A stretch of 64,000 nt of DNA from NCBI RefSeq assembly GCF_000784735.1, contig NZ_JSYG01000012.1, positions 1 through 64,000 on the forward strand, written 5' to 3'. Below, piece after piece: positions 29,292-38,990 of this stretch (positions within the stretch are counted from its first letter, which is position 1; each line of letters begins with the position of its first letter). A program made the translations under genes and the position numbers. The notes under the pieces were generated by a model. That model had not been told where the DNA came from, searched no databases, and saw nothing but the letters and a program-made list of their open reading frames with translations. The stretch comes from Dickeya undicola. Lineage in GTDB: Bacteria > Pseudomonadota > Gammaproteobacteria > Enterobacterales > Enterobacteriaceae.

Positions 29292-30728
29292 TCAATGGCG
29301 GATCATGATGTGCCGCACCACGGTGTAATCTTCCAGACCATAGGCAGACAGATCTTTGCCGTAGCCAGACAGCTTCTGGCCACCGTGCGGCATCTCGCTC
29401 ACCAGCATAAAGTGGGTATTGACCCAGGTGCAGCCGTATTCCAGGCAGGCGGCGACACGATGCGCACGCCCGATGTCGCGGGTCCACACTGAGGACGACA
29501 GCCCGTAGCGTGAGTCGTTAGCCCACGCCACCACCTGCGCTTCGTCGTCAAACGGCGTGATGGAGATGACCGGGCCAAACACTTCCCGCTGGACAATTTC
29601 GTCCTCCTGGCGGGCATCCGCCAGGACCGTGGGCTGAAAATAGTAACCGCTGCCGGGCACCCGTTCCCCACCGGTGATCAGCCGAATGTGTGGTTGCGCG
29701 CGGGCGCGCTCGACAAAACCGGCGACCCGCTCCAGTTGATCGGCGGTAATCAGCGGCCCCAGTTCAGTGGTCGGGTCGTCGGGTGCGCCAATCCTCAGAG
29801 TAGCCACCGCCGCGCCCAGCTTCGTCACCAGTTGTTCATACACCGGGCGCTGCACATACAGGCGACAGGCGGCGGTGCAATCCTGCCCGGCGTTGTAAAA
29901 ACCGAAACTGCGAATACCGTCCACCACCTGATCCAGGTCGGCATCGTCAAATACGATCACCGGTGCCTTGCCGCCCAGCTCCATGTGGGTGCGTTTCACG
30001 CTGGCCGCCGCATTACCGATGATATGCGAACCGGTGGCGATCGAACCGGTCAGTGATACCATGCGCACCCGTTCGTGGCCGGTTAGCGCATCACCGATTT
30101 CTCGTCCCTGCCCGAACAGAATATTGACCACACCCGCCGGGAACAGGTCGGCCAGCAGGCTGACCAGATACAAGGTCGTCAGCGGTGTCTGCTCCGCCGG
30201 TTTCAACACCACGCAGTTTCCCGCCGCCAGTGCTGGGGCCAGCTTCCACGCCGCCATCATCAGCGGATAATTCCAGGGGGCGATAGAGGCGACGACACCG
30301 ACCGGATCACGGCGAATCATTGACGTATGCCCTTCCAGATACTCACCCGCCGCCGAACCGTTCAGGCAGCGCGCCGCCCCGGCGAAAAAGCGGAATACGT
30401 CCGCTACCGCCGGAATTTCGTCATTCAGCGCTGCGTGGTAGGGTTTGCCGCAGTTTAGCGACTCCAGCCGGGCCAGCGTTTCACCGTGCGCCTCAATCAG
30501 GTCTGCCAGTTTCAGCAACAGCGCCGCGCGTGTTTTGGGTGTGGTTTGCCCCCACTGAGCAAACGCTGCATCCGCCGCCATCACCGCGGCATCCACCTGC
30601 GTCAGGTCCGCCTGCGCAATGGCGGCGATGGCTTCGCCGGTCGCCGGGTTGTATACCGTGTAAGGCTCCCCGTTGCCCGACACCCGTTTTCCGTCAATCA
30701 ACATGTCAGTCAGTAAATTGTCGTGCAT
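29292..30728 (-). CDS. patD: Gamma-aminobutyraldehyde dehydrogenase PatD
   Basis: NAD-dependent aldehyde dehydrogenase of 478 residues that oxidises 4-aminobutanal to GABA, the step after PatA. The active-site segments are [36 protein letters not shown] (general base Glu) and [14 protein letters not shown] (catalytic Cys). The C-terminus [19 protein letters not shown] matches E. coli PatD. The frame opens at 30827, but ATG 30728 gives the family N-terminus and leaves room for a promoter next to an ERIC element. Confidence 0.94.
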   Translation of the reverse strand: MHDNLLTDMLIDGKRVSGNGEPYTVYNPATGEAIAAIAQADLTQVDAAVMAADAAFAQWGQTTPKTRAALLLKLADLIEAHGETLARLESLNCGKPYHAALNDEIPAVADVFRFFAGAARCLNGSAAGEYLEGHTSMIRRDPVGVVASIAPWNYPLMMAAWKLAPALAAGNCVVLKPAEQTPLTTLYLVSLLADLFPAGVVNILFGQGREIGDALTGHERVRMVSLTGSIATGSHIIGNAAASVKRTHMELGGKAPVIVFDDADLDQVVDGIRSFGFYNAGQDCTAACRLYVQRPVYEQLVTKLGAAVATLRIGAPDDPTTELGPLITADQLERVAGFVERARAQPHIRLITGGERVPGSGYYFQPTVLADARQEDEIVQREVFGPVISITPFDDEAQVVAWANDSRYGLSSSVWTRDIGRAHRVAACLEYGCTWVNTHFMLVSEMPHGGQKLSGYGKDLSAYGLEDYTVVRHIMIRH

Positions 30729-31093
30729 ACCCTGTCCCTCGAAGCAATAGCTGTAGACGTACCGTAGTGGTTGTATTGCAAAACACGCGTATATACCCAA
30801 ATAATTCGCGTTGCAGGAAGGCGGCAAGAGAGTTGGCCCCGATGCGCTTACACAGGTAAGTGATTCGGGTGAACGAACGCAGCCAACGCATCTGTAACTT
30901 GAAGTATGACGGGTATAAAAAACTCATACGCCAGATAGTGCAAAATACCTGCCATCTTCACGGTGATGGCGAACTTATCGGTAAAAAAATGCACTCACCC
31001 TACCTCCGGCGTGGCTGAGCCTTTCAAGCGTAGCTGAGAGATGGCAAAGAGAGCGTGACCAGGGCACGACATCAATCACATCAGATGGTGCAA
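30729..31093. other. Gap between patD and the MocR-type regulator
   Basis: Holds the patD upstream region, a full-length ERIC element (30792-30917) and about 170 bases in which I see no gene. Confidence 0.6.
30792..30917. repeat. ERIC element
   Basis: A 126-base imperfect palindrome beginning TATACCCAAATAATTCGCG and ending TTGAAGTATGACGGGTATA. The core GGTAAGTGATTCGGGTGAACG corresponds to the classic ERIC core AAGTAAGTGACTGGGGTGAGCG. Length and ends fit the enterobacterial repetitive intergenic consensus. It lies about 65 bases upstream of patD, so it may be partly transcribed with it or displace its promoter. Confidence 0.85.
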
Positions 31094-32569
31094 CTAAGGC
31101 ATAAGCGGTGTTAGTACGGTTCGCAGTCGCCGGACGGCATACCGCAGCCTCTCAGGGGAAAATCCGCCAAACCCCAGCATCAGGCCCGAACGGTGTGTCG
31201 TTCCGGCATACATCGGCGAGAGCGCACGCAGCGCCAGCCCAGCGGCATGTGCCGCACGCTCGACCGCCACATCCGAAACCCCCTCAGGCAGCCACGCCAC
31301 CAGATGCATCCCCTGATCACAGGGTTCGACCTGCAACCAGGGGGTTTCGCGTTGCAGTTCCTCAATCACTATCCGACGTCGTTCAGCATAGACGGTGCGA
31401 ATACGGCGAAGGTGCGCCTCGAAGTATCCCTCCTGCATATACGCCGCCAGCACGTGCTGGTCAGCCAACGGTGAAGCGCGCCCCATCAACGCACGGGCCC
31501 CGGCAAACGCCTCCGTCAGCGCAGCGGGCACCACCATATACCCGAGCCGCAACGACGGTGCCATCACCTTACTGAAGGTGCCCAAATAAATGACGCGCTG
31601 GGCATCCAACCCTTGCATCGCGGGAAACGGATGCCCGGCGTAACGCAGTTCGCTGTCGTAATCATCTTCAACAATCCAGCTATCGTGCTGCCTGGCCCAT
31701 TCCAACAGTGCCAGACGTCTCCCCATGCTGAGCGGCATACCCAGCGGGTATTGATGAGACGGCGTGACGAACGCCGCCCGTGCATCGGCATACCGGCTTA
31801 ACGCCAGTTCTACATTGATGCCCTGTGCATCTACCGGTATTCGCCGGGTTTGTACGCCGCATTCGGCCAACACTTCGGTTAGCCCGGCATAGGCTGGGTC
31901 TTCCGCCCAGGCACTATCGCCAGGCGACAATAAGACCCGTGCCGCCAGATATAATCCTTGTTGGGTGCCTTCTGTCAGAATGATGTTATCTGGCTCACTG
32001 TTCACCGCTCGCGACTGGCGCAGATACGTGGCGAGCGCCTCCCGCAGTGAAAGCAGTCCTCTTGGGTCACTGTAGCCCGTCAGCGCTGCCGCCTGGCTGG
32101 CTCGCACCCGGTTGCCGATACGCCGCCAGCGATCGTCCGGTGCCACCGCCCCTTCAGGCACCGCCACCGAAAACGGCACCGCAGGTAACGGCGTCAGTGC
32201 ACGGGCGATGGCAGCATAACGCTGCGCTGAGGAGGGCAACGACACCGTAGTTGGGGAAGCAGGGGGGGAAACGGTCACGCTGACCGGCGTCATCGCATCA
32301 AACGCGGAGGAAACCCAGGTGCCGGAGCCGCTGCGCGCATCCAGATATCCCTCGGCTGCCAGTTGTTCAAACACATCCGCCACCGTCGCACGCGCCAGCC
32401 CGAGTGTTCGCGCCAGCGTTCGGGTCGACGGGATACGCTCGCCCGCTTTCAATTCCCCGATCTGAATAGCCTGCCGCAGCGCCTGAGCCAATTGACGGCC
32501 CACAGACCCCGCAGCCCGGTCCAGTGCCCCCAACGCAGGCAGTTCGGTCAAACAACGCGCTCGTGGCAT
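31094..32569 (-). CDS. MocR/PdxR-type GntR regulator with aminotransferase domain
   Basis: About 491 residues. The N-terminal GntR winged helix (LKAGERIPSTRTLARTLGL, ARATVADVFEQLAAEGYLD; about residues 30-80) is joined by a linker of about 50 residues to a fold-type I aminotransferase-like domain. The PLP lysine is in LGTFSKVMAPSLRLGY (near residue 325) and the Asp in EDDYDSELRY. Such proteins sense PLP or its adducts and do not catalyse. ATG 32569 follows GGAG; a TTG two codons earlier is weaker. It is divergent from a PaiB-like gene about 200 bases away, its probable target. Related to PdxR, but a vitamin B6 target gene is not adjacent. Confidence 0.85.
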   Translation of the reverse strand: MPRARCLTELPALGALDRAAGSVGRQLAQALRQAIQIGELKAGERIPSTRTLARTLGLARATVADVFEQLAAEGYLDARSGSGTWVSSAFDAMTPVSVTVSPPASPTTVSLPSSAQRYAAIARALTPLPAVPFSVAVPEGAVAPDDRWRRIGNRVRASQAAALTGYSDPRGLLSLREALATYLRQSRAVNSEPDNIILTEGTQQGLYLAARVLLSPGDSAWAEDPAYAGLTEVLAECGVQTRRIPVDAQGINVELALSRYADARAAFVTPSHQYPLGMPLSMGRRLALLEWARQHDSWIVEDDYDSELRYAGHPFPAMQGLDAQRVIYLGTFSKVMAPSLRLGYMVVPAALTEAFAGARALMGRASPLADQHVLAAYMQEGYFEAHLRRIRTVYAERRRIVIEELQRETPWLQVEPCDQGMHLVAWLPEGVSDVAVERAAHAAGLALRALSPMYAGTTHRSGLMLGFGGFSPERLRYAVRRLRTVLTPLMP

Positions 32570-32765
32570 CCGCAATTCACTCCTTCGTCAGGTTTCGCGC
32601 AGAACATCGCTATCAATACCGTGTGTCCATCACGAGTCATGCGCGGGTTCTGCCCATAAATAGTGGCCTATCAATATAGGACATAAGTGGCCCTTCAATA
32701 TAGACCACTTTACCGCACAATATCCGGCATGAAGACATGACCTCGCCACAGAAGGAATCATTACT

Positions 32766-33389
32766 ATGTATTGTCCACATGTATTTCGGGAAACACGCCA
32801 ACCAATACTACACGCGCTGATGCGCGCCCACCCACTTGCGATGCTGATTACTGCGGGTCCTGGTGGTCTGTCGGCCAACCTCGTTCCTTTTCTGTTAACC
32901 GATGATGGCGTCTTCGGGACATTACGAGCCCACTTAGCGCGTAATAATCCCCAGATAAATGCGTTAAAGGCGGTCAGCGACGTGCTGGTCGTGTTTCAAG
33001 GACCGGACAGCTATATCTCACCCGACTGGTATCCATCGAAGCAGGTGCACGGCAAAGCAGTACCGACCTGGAACTATGTAATGGTGCAGGCACGCGGTAC
33101 GCCAACACTGATAGATGACGCTAATTGGCTACGGCAGCAGGTTAGTGACCTGACCCAGATTCATGAACATCTGCGCCCCCGGCCGTGGCAAGTGGACGAC
33201 GCGCCCGCCGCGTTTATCACTACCCAACTTAACGGCATTATCGGGCTGGAGATTCCGATCACGACACTCGACGGTAAATGGAAAGTGAGCCAGAACAGAA
33301 CACCGGAAGACCGCCAGGGGGTAATGGATGGGTTACAACAAGAACATGGCTGCCCGGCGATGGTCAAATGGGTGGGAGCCCATAGGTAA
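32766..33389 (+). CDS. PaiB-family FMN-binding protein
   Basis: Protein of 207 residues in the PaiB / FMN-binding negative transcriptional regulator family. Landmarks are the N-terminal MYCPHVFRE, HPLAMLITAGPGGLSANLVPF near residue 25, LRAHLARNNPQ, GPDSYISPDWYPSKQVHGKAVPTWNY near 75-105 and a C-terminal NRTPEDRQGVMDGL. Despite the family name, most members look like split-barrel flavoproteins; a DNA-binding role is not evident here. Ribosome site GGAATC. Divergent to a MocR-type regulator, a common pairing for genes of this family. Confidence 0.85.
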   Translation: MYCPHVFRETRQPILHALMRAHPLAMLITAGPGGLSANLVPFLLTDDGVFGTLRAHLARNNPQINALKAVSDVLVVFQGPDSYISPDWYPSKQVHGKAVPTWNYVMVQARGTPTLIDDANWLRQQVSDLTQIHEHLRPRPWQVDDAPAAFITTQLNGIIGLEIPITTLDGKWKVSQNRTPEDRQGVMDGLQQEHGCPAMVKWVGAHR

Positions 33390-33473
33390 AAGAACACAGT
33401 CCTGCGACTCCCGTTACCACCGTTACCACGGGCTTTGGGCTACCTGACGTATTTCTGACAGATAACACACTGT

Positions 33474-33603
33474 ACTCGTCATACTTCAAGTTACAGGTAC
33501 GCGGGCTTGATGACTCGGCTCATCACTGGGCCTGCTCCTGCGGGACCGCCGCGTTACAAGGCGTTAATGAGCCTTACTCTAAACTCGAATTCTTTGGGGT
33601 ATA
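33474..33603. repeat. ERIC-ended repeat with a different core
   Basis: Begins CTCGTCATACTTCAAGTTAC and ends AAACTCGAATTCTTTGGGGT-ATA, which are the two ERIC termini in inverted orientation, but the middle about 85 bases do not resemble the ERIC core. Its length (about 130 bases) is the same. Probably a diverged or hybrid member of the same family. Confidence 0.55.
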
Positions 33604-34111
33604 TTTTAATAACCAGATAAACTATTAACCACTCTTCATCATATTCATTCTGTTACAACTGGAATAATGTGATGCCATCGGTAGATTTATAAAATAACAC
33701 ATGCAACACCGCCGGGAATTATTATCATTTACCCCCAACTATCTGCATACCCGGTTGACATTAAAGAAATAGAAATCAACATAACAACAAAATAACATAA
33801 ATCAATAAAAATCATATAGTTAATATATATTGTTATTACCATTACATTTTCACCAATAAATAAAACTCACCACATGCACGCTATTGGAGCAATAAAATAA
33901 CCATAAAAAAACATCAACTCAACAAAACAAAAACACCGACAAAGATAAAATGCTGCAACAATAAAACCAATGAAACAAATTCACGACAACTCATCTTTAT
34001 TAAGAATTATAAAATTAATCTTATAGTTAATAAACTAAAAAAATCAGGCGGTTTTTATTCTCGCTATATATCCATTTAATTCACTATCAGAGAAAGAAAC
34101 AGTTGGAATAG

Positions 34112-34125
34112 TAGATTTAGATCAA
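34112..34125. promoter_or_regulatory. FNR-like box upstream of dcuB
   Basis: TAGATTTAGATCAA matches nine of ten fixed positions of the FNR consensus TTGAT-N4-ATCAA. It lies about 95 bases before the dcuB start. This fits the known anaerobic FNR activation of dcuB in E. coli. Confidence 0.5.
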
Positions 34126-34217
34126 GAAAAAACAGTCGGAATAATCTCTATAGTACCCATGACGACAGTAATCCAATCTCAATTAATTAACTCGTCATTT
34201 TGAGCAATGGGGAATCT

Positions 34218-35558
34218 ATGGACTTTATCATTCAACTTATCATAGTCCTGATCTGCCTGTTTTACGGTGCGCGAAAAGGTGGTATCGCGCTCGGATTACT
34301 AGGGGGTATCGGGCTCGTCATTCTGGTTTTCATCTTTAAACTAGAACCTGGGAAACCGCCAGTTGATGTCATGCTGGTTATCATTTCCGTCGTGGCCGCG
34401 TCGGCTACACTGCAAGCCTCCGGCGGGCTGGATGTGATGTTGCAGGTGGCGGAAAAAATGCTGCGACGCAACCCGAAATATGTGTCGATCATTGCGCCGT
34501 TCGTGACCTGTACGCTGACGATTCTGTGCGGCACCGGCCACGTGGTGTATACCATTCTGCCGATTATTTATGACGTCGCCATCAAGAACAACATCCGCCC
34601 GGAACGGCCGATGGCCGCCAGTTCGATCGGCGCGCAGATGGGGATCATCGCCAGCCCGGTATCGGTAGCGGTGGTGTCGCTGGTCGCCATGCTGGGTAAA
34701 TTCACCTTCCACGGCAAACACCTTGAATTCCTGGACTTACTGGCAATCACGATTCCCTCTACCCTGTTGGGTATTCTGGCCATCGGGATTTTCAGTTGGT
34801 TCAGGGGTAAAGATCTGGACAAAGACCCGGAATTCCAGAAGTTAATTTCCGTACCAGAAAACCGTGAATATGTATACGGTGACACAGCCACCCTGCTGGA
34901 CCGCAAACTGCCACGCAGCAACTGGATCGCCATGTGGATCTTCCTTGCCACTATCGCTGCGGTAGCACTGCTGGGCGCGGTGGAAAGCCTGCGTCCGTCC
35001 TTCGGCGGTAAACCGCTGTCGATGGTGCTGGTGATTCAGATGTTCATGCTGCTGTCGGGTGCCATTATCATTATCGCCACCAAAACCAATCCGGGATCGA
35101 TTTCGAAGAATGAGGTGTTCCGTTCTGGGATGATCGCGATTGTTGCGGTGTACGGTATCGCCTGGATGGCGGAAACCATGTTCGGTGCACACCTGACGCA
35201 AATCAAGGAGACACTGGGCGCACTGGTGAAAGAGTACCCGTGGGCGTATGCGCTGATCCTGTTGCTGGTGTCCAAATTCGTCAACTCGCAAGCCGCTGCG
35301 CTGGCTGCAATCGTACCGGTTGCACTGGCGATTGGTGTTGACCCGGCGTACATCGTGGCATCCGCTCCGGCTTGCTATGGTTACTATATTCTGCCGACCT
35401 ACCCCAGCGATCTGGCCGCTATCCAGTTTGACCGCTCAGGGACCACCCACATCGGCCGGTTTGTGATTAACCACAGCTTCATCCTGCCCGGCCTGATTGG
35501 CGTCAGCACCTCCTGCGTATTCGGCTGGGTGTTCGCTGCCATGTACGGGTATTACTGA
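34218..35558 (+). CDS. dcuB: Anaerobic C4-dicarboxylate transporter DcuB
   Basis: Inner-membrane fumarate/succinate antiporter of the Dcu family, 446 residues, used in anaerobic fumarate respiration. Nearly every segment matches E. coli DcuB, for example [39 protein letters not shown] and [23 protein letters not shown] 34218 has GGGGA upstream; a TTG six codons earlier is in frame but has no ribosome site. No dcuS/dcuR sensor genes or fumarase are adjacent. Confidence 0.95.
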   Translation: MDFIIQLIIVLICLFYGARKGGIALGLLGGIGLVILVFIFKLEPGKPPVDVMLVIISVVAASATLQASGGLDVMLQVAEKMLRRNPKYVSIIAPFVTCTLTILCGTGHVVYTILPIIYDVAIKNNIRPERPMAASSIGAQMGIIASPVSVAVVSLVAMLGKFTFHGKHLEFLDLLAITIPSTLLGILAIGIFSWFRGKDLDKDPEFQKLISVPENREYVYGDTATLLDRKLPRSNWIAMWIFLATIAAVALLGAVESLRPSFGGKPLSMVLVIQMFMLLSGAIIIIATKTNPGSISKNEVFRSGMIAIVAVYGIAWMAETMFGAHLTQIKETLGALVKEYPWAYALILLLVSKFVNSQAAALAAIVPVALAIGVDPAYIVASAPACYGYYILPTYPSDLAAIQFDRSGTTHIGRFVINHSFILPGLIGVSTSCVFGWVFAAMYGYY

Positions 35559-35606
35559 GTTATCCACTGCGCCGGGCACATCGGCGTAGTCATCGTTTCT
35601 CCCTCC

Positions 35607-35643
35607 AACCGCCCGTTCGGCCCCAGCCGTCGGGCGGTTTCTC
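35607..35643 (+). terminator. Terminator downstream of dcuB
   Basis: Nine-base stem AACCGCCCG / CGGGCGGTT (35607-35615 with 35631-35639) followed by TCTCGTT, about 50 bases after the dcuB stop. The T run is short. Confidence 0.65.
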
Positions 35644-35652
35644 GTTGCGGAT

Positions 35653-35683
35653 TAATGCTGGTCACTTGACGTGACCAGCATTA
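35653..35683 (-). terminator. Stem-loop between dcuB and gltP
   Basis: Perfect 13-base stem TAATGCTGGTCAC / GTGACCAGCATTA with a five-base loop lies 25 bases after the gltP stop. It lacks a T run, so it may be a transcript end stabiliser or weak terminator serving gltP. Confidence 0.5.
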
Positions 35684-35707
35684 GGTGACGGACATGATAC
35701 GACAGAA

Positions 35708-37024
35708 TTATTCCTGATTGGCCGGACGCGCCGCCAGCGCAGCCCGTTCCTGCTCGTACGCACGTGCTTTTTCTTCGTCGAACTGCCCTTCCCATTTGGC
35801 GATCACCAGCACCGCCAGGGCATTGCCCACCACGTTAAGTGCGGTACGCGCCATATCCAGAATGCGGTCAACACCGGCGATGAACGCCAGCCCTTCCAGC
35901 GGGATGCCGACGCTGCCGAGCGTTGCCAGCAACACCACAAAGGAGACGCCCGGCACACCGGCAATGCCTTTAGAGGTGATCATCAGCGTCAACACTAGCA
36001 CCAGTTCCTGCCACAGGCTGAGATCGATCCCGTACAGCTGAGCGATAAAAATAGCCGCGATACTCTGGTATAGCGTGGAGCCATCCAGATTGAACGAGTA
36101 GCCGGTCGGCACCACGAAACTGGTGATGGCCTTCGGCGCACCATAGGCTTCCATCTTCTGAATAATCCGCGGTAACACCGTTTCCGAACTGGCGGTGGAG
36201 TACGCCAGGATCAACTCATCCTTCAAAATGCGGATCAGTGTCATGATACGCAGCCCACACAGCCGCGCCACCGTGCCCAGCACCACCAGTGCAAAGAACA
36301 GAATCGCGATGTACACCAGAATCACCAGTTTGGCGAGCGGCCATAACGACGCGAAACCGAAGTTGGCAACGGTAACGGAAATGAGTGCAAATACCCCGAC
36401 CGGCGCATAGCGCATGATCATGTTGGTGACACGGAACATGGTTTCCGATGCACTGCGGAACACGTTCAGCAACGGTTCACGCTGTTCACGCGCCAGCGAG
36501 GACAACCCAAGACCGAACAACACCGAGAAGAAGATCACCGGCAGCATGTCACCCTTGGCTAGCGCGGCAAAGATGTTGGATGGAATCAACGACAAAATGG
36601 TACTCACCAGGCTGTGCGAACCGCTTTGCACCTGCTCGGTGGTTTTCTCGTATTGGGAAATATCCACCCGTGTGAGCATCGACATGTCGATGCCATGCCC
36701 CGGCTGGAACACATTAGCCAGCGTAATGCCGATCACAATCGCCAGCGTAGTAATCACTTCGAAATACAGGATGGTTTTGAAACCGATGCGGCCCAGCTTT
36801 TTGGCGTCGCCAACACCGGCAATGCCCACCACCAGCGTGGTGATAACAATCGGCACCACAATCATCTTAATCAACCGGATAAAAATGTCCCCAGCCGGGC
36901 TCAGGACGTTGGCGATCAGCCATTGTTTATTGGCCGGGTTTTCATGCAACCAGGCTCCAACAGCAATACCGATGATCAACGCGATGAGAATTTGCCAGGC
37001 AAGGCTAACTTTCTGTTTTTTCAT
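35708..37024 (-). CDS. gltP: Glutamate/aspartate:proton symporter GltP
   Basis: DAACS-family inner-membrane symporter of 438 residues, with about eight membrane helices plus two re-entrant loops. It matches E. coli GltP throughout: FIRLIKMIVVPIVITTLVVG, YSTASSETVLPRIIQKMEAY (serine-rich re-entrant loop), SFVVPTGYSFNLDGSTLYQS and DRILDMARTALNVVGNALA. It is convergent with dcuB and not in an operon. A second DAACS gene lies at 61324. Confidence 0.94.
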   Translation of the reverse strand: MKKQKVSLAWQILIALIIGIAVGAWLHENPANKQWLIANVLSPAGDIFIRLIKMIVVPIVITTLVVGIAGVGDAKKLGRIGFKTILYFEVITTLAIVIGITLANVFQPGHGIDMSMLTRVDISQYEKTTEQVQSGSHSLVSTILSLIPSNIFAALAKGDMLPVIFFSVLFGLGLSSLAREQREPLLNVFRSASETMFRVTNMIMRYAPVGVFALISVTVANFGFASLWPLAKLVILVYIAILFFALVVLGTVARLCGLRIMTLIRILKDELILAYSTASSETVLPRIIQKMEAYGAPKAITSFVVPTGYSFNLDGSTLYQSIAAIFIAQLYGIDLSLWQELVLVLTLMITSKGIAGVPGVSFVVLLATLGSVGIPLEGLAFIAGVDRILDMARTALNVVGNALAVLVIAKWEGQFDEEKARAYEQERAALAARPANQE

Positions 37025-37457
37025 GATACGAATCCATTGTCTGTGCTCCCTGCAACTACTTACTGATGGTTAAATGACTACCACCAGACACTCCAGCTAA
37101 TGCTGAATTACGACAGATAGGGGGAGAAATGAAGGTTGTTTTTTGCACAATTGCGTGACCCACAGGCAAACATGTGACCCACTAAAACAGAATGCGTAAT
37201 CAAATAGTTATTCATTTAAAATGCTCAACTATTTGTATCGCAAAAGAAAATAAAAAAACATAACTTATTGTTATGCCGCGACATGCTACTATCGCATCCC
37301 CTTGAGATCAAGCGCTTCATTCAGACGAACTTTCATAATTATGCGCTTCATCACTGTACGTAGGCAGCGCCCTTATCGGGGATGAATACCCAAAAATCCG
37401 CTCGCACAGAACACCATGCGATCGGATTTTCGGATGTAAGAGACTGAATCGCCACCG
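37025..37457. other. Gap between cbl and gltP
   Basis: Holds the AT-rich gltP promoter region and a hairpin terminator for cbl. No gene is supported. Confidence 0.6.
37389..37432 (-). terminator. Probable terminator downstream of cbl
   Basis: Inverted repeats AAAATCCG / CGGATTTT (37393-37400 with 37423-37430), extended inward by TCGCA / TGCGA after one mismatch; on the minus strand the second arm ends in GGATTTTTGGG. It lies 25 bases after the cbl stop. Confidence 0.6.
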
Positions 37458-38411
37458 TCAAATTTGATAATCGATCACCGCGTCGTTGTCGTCGGCGAAC
37501 ACCCGCGCTTTGATATCATCCTGCGTCAGTTCCGGGTTGCATAACTGGATAAACTGCCAGGTGTAGTTACGTTGCAACTGTCCTCGTTTGAGGCCCAGCC
37601 AGACCGTATTGGCTTCAAACAGATGACGAGCATCCAGCCGCACCAGAGCGGGATCGCGTGTCGCGTCAAATGACATGTCGGCGACGATACCCACCCCCAA
37701 ACCCAGCTCGACATAGGTCTTGATCACATCCGAATCCTGCGCGCTGATGGAAATATGCGGCGTCAGACCGGCGGCAGCGAATGCACGATCGATACGAGAA
37801 CGGCCAGTGATGCCCTGCCGGTAAGTAATCAGCGGCACCGCGCTGAGCTTGTCCAGCGTCACCGCAGTCTCTTGCGCCAGTTCATGGCCTTCCGGCACCA
37901 GGATGGCGTGATGCCAACGGTAATAAGGAAATGCCGCCAGTGAATTCACATTCATCAACTGCTCAGTGGCAATGCCGATGTCCGCTTCGCCAGATTCCAG
38001 CATCGCCACAATTTCATCCGGCGTGCCCTGATTGAGCACCAGTTGCACCTGAGGATAAAGTGCACGGAATTCCTTGATCACGCCCGGCAAGCTGTAACGC
38101 GCCTGCGTGTGGGTGGTGGCGATCACCAGTTGCCCAACATCGTTATCGCTGAACAGGTTAGCCAGCCGCCGAATATGATTGGCGTCGTTAAGAATACGCT
38201 CGGCCATCACCAGCAGCTCTTTGCCCGGCTCGGTCATCCCCAGCAGGCGCTTGCCGCGACGAATAAAAATCTCGATACCCAGTTCTTCTTCCAGCTCACG
38301 GATATGGCGACTTACCCCGGACTGGGAAGTGAACAGGGTATTGGCGACATCGGTCAGGTTATAGTTGCACCGCGCCGACTCACGGATAATCTTCAATTGT
38401 TGAAAGTTCAC
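37458..38411 (-). CDS. cbl: CysB-like LysR regulator Cbl
   Basis: LysR-type regulator of 317 residues that in E. coli activates sulfonate and taurine use (ssu, tau) when sulfate is short. The N-terminal winged helix MNFQQLKIIRESAR and LFTSQSGVSRHIRELEEELG is CysB/Cbl-type. The effector domain has ATTHTQARYSLP and YRQGITGRSRIDRAFAAAGL, and the C-terminus ends in VIDYQI like E. coli Cbl. CysB itself is very similar, but the ending and overall match favour Cbl. No sulfonate genes are adjacent. Confidence 0.88.
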   Translation of the reverse strand: MNFQQLKIIRESARCNYNLTDVANTLFTSQSGVSRHIRELEEELGIEIFIRRGKRLLGMTEPGKELLVMAERILNDANHIRRLANLFSDNDVGQLVIATTHTQARYSLPGVIKEFRALYPQVQLVLNQGTPDEIVAMLESGEADIGIATEQLMNVNSLAAFPYYRWHHAILVPEGHELAQETAVTLDKLSAVPLITYRQGITGRSRIDRAFAAAGLTPHISISAQDSDVIKTYVELGLGVGIVADMSFDATRDPALVRLDARHLFEANTVWLGLKRGQLQRNYTWQFIQLCNPELTQDDIKARVFADDNDAVIDYQI

Positions 38412-38524
38412 GCCCTTGTCCCTTGTCCATCGCTGTTGTTAGCACTATTCATACGAAGTATTGTTATTTCATACAAATAAAGAAAACTTACTATTTATAA
38501 CTTTTTGCGATATATGATAACGAA

Positions 38525-38635
38525 TTGGCGACGTGGGTTTGAACGCTGTTAGCAGCAATCCCGGAGGGGTGAGGCCCATAAAATGGGACGAGTAGCGTAG
38601 CCAACACACCTGTAACCTGAGGTATGCCGGGTATA
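38525..38635. repeat. Partial ERIC-like remnant
   Basis: The right end, CAACACACCTGTAACCTGAG through GCCGGGTATA, corresponds to the right terminus of the ERIC element at 30792-30917. The left terminus is not recognisable, and the middle differs from the ERIC core. Confidence 0.5.
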
Positions 38636-38740
38636 TCTATCATCACCTTGCCTACACTGTGTATTGGTGCAAAAATCATTTTTTATTTTAACCAGATGGT
38701 ATCAATGGCTTACTCTACTATTCAGCAATAAGGCGGTTCT

Positions 38741-38869
38741 ATGTTACCCAGGGTTCATTTAGTCAACACATCCCAAGGGAGTTTTCTGGCGCCTGGTCAG
38801 GATCTGATAACTCAGCACCTGGTTACCAGAGACGAATGGGAAAAATGGTTATATCTCGTCACCAATTAA
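38741..38869 (+). other. Possible 42-residue open frame
   Basis: ATG preceded by AAGGCGG at good spacing opens a 42-codon frame ending DEWEKWLYLVTN. No domain or homologue is recognised. It may be a small gene, a gene remnant or chance. Confidence 0.2.
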
Positions 38870-38990
38870 TTCGCTAATTACACGACATGTCCTGTGGACA
38901 AGTTCTAAAACCATAAAATAAAAAACAAGAGACTATAATAAGAATTCAATATTAATTTTGACAATTAATAAGCAATCATGGGGAAATTAA

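Larger units (their letters stand above)
33390..34217. other. Long intergenic region before dcuB
   Basis: The first part holds an ERIC-ended repeat. From about 33610 to 34200 the sequence is very AT-rich with many A tracts, no supported gene, and the dcuB promoter at its right end. The composition would suit H-NS binding, which is inference. Confidence 0.6.
38412..38990. other. Gap between cbl and the acylase gene
   Basis: Contains the cbl promoter region, an ERIC-ended remnant, one short open frame of doubtful status (38741-38869), and an AT-rich promoter region for the next gene. Confidence 0.6.

Noticed and set aside
33610-34200. AT-rich stretch as a prophage or integron remnant
   Set aside because: No integrase, attachment-like repeats or gene fragments are visible; it is more simply a long promoter region.
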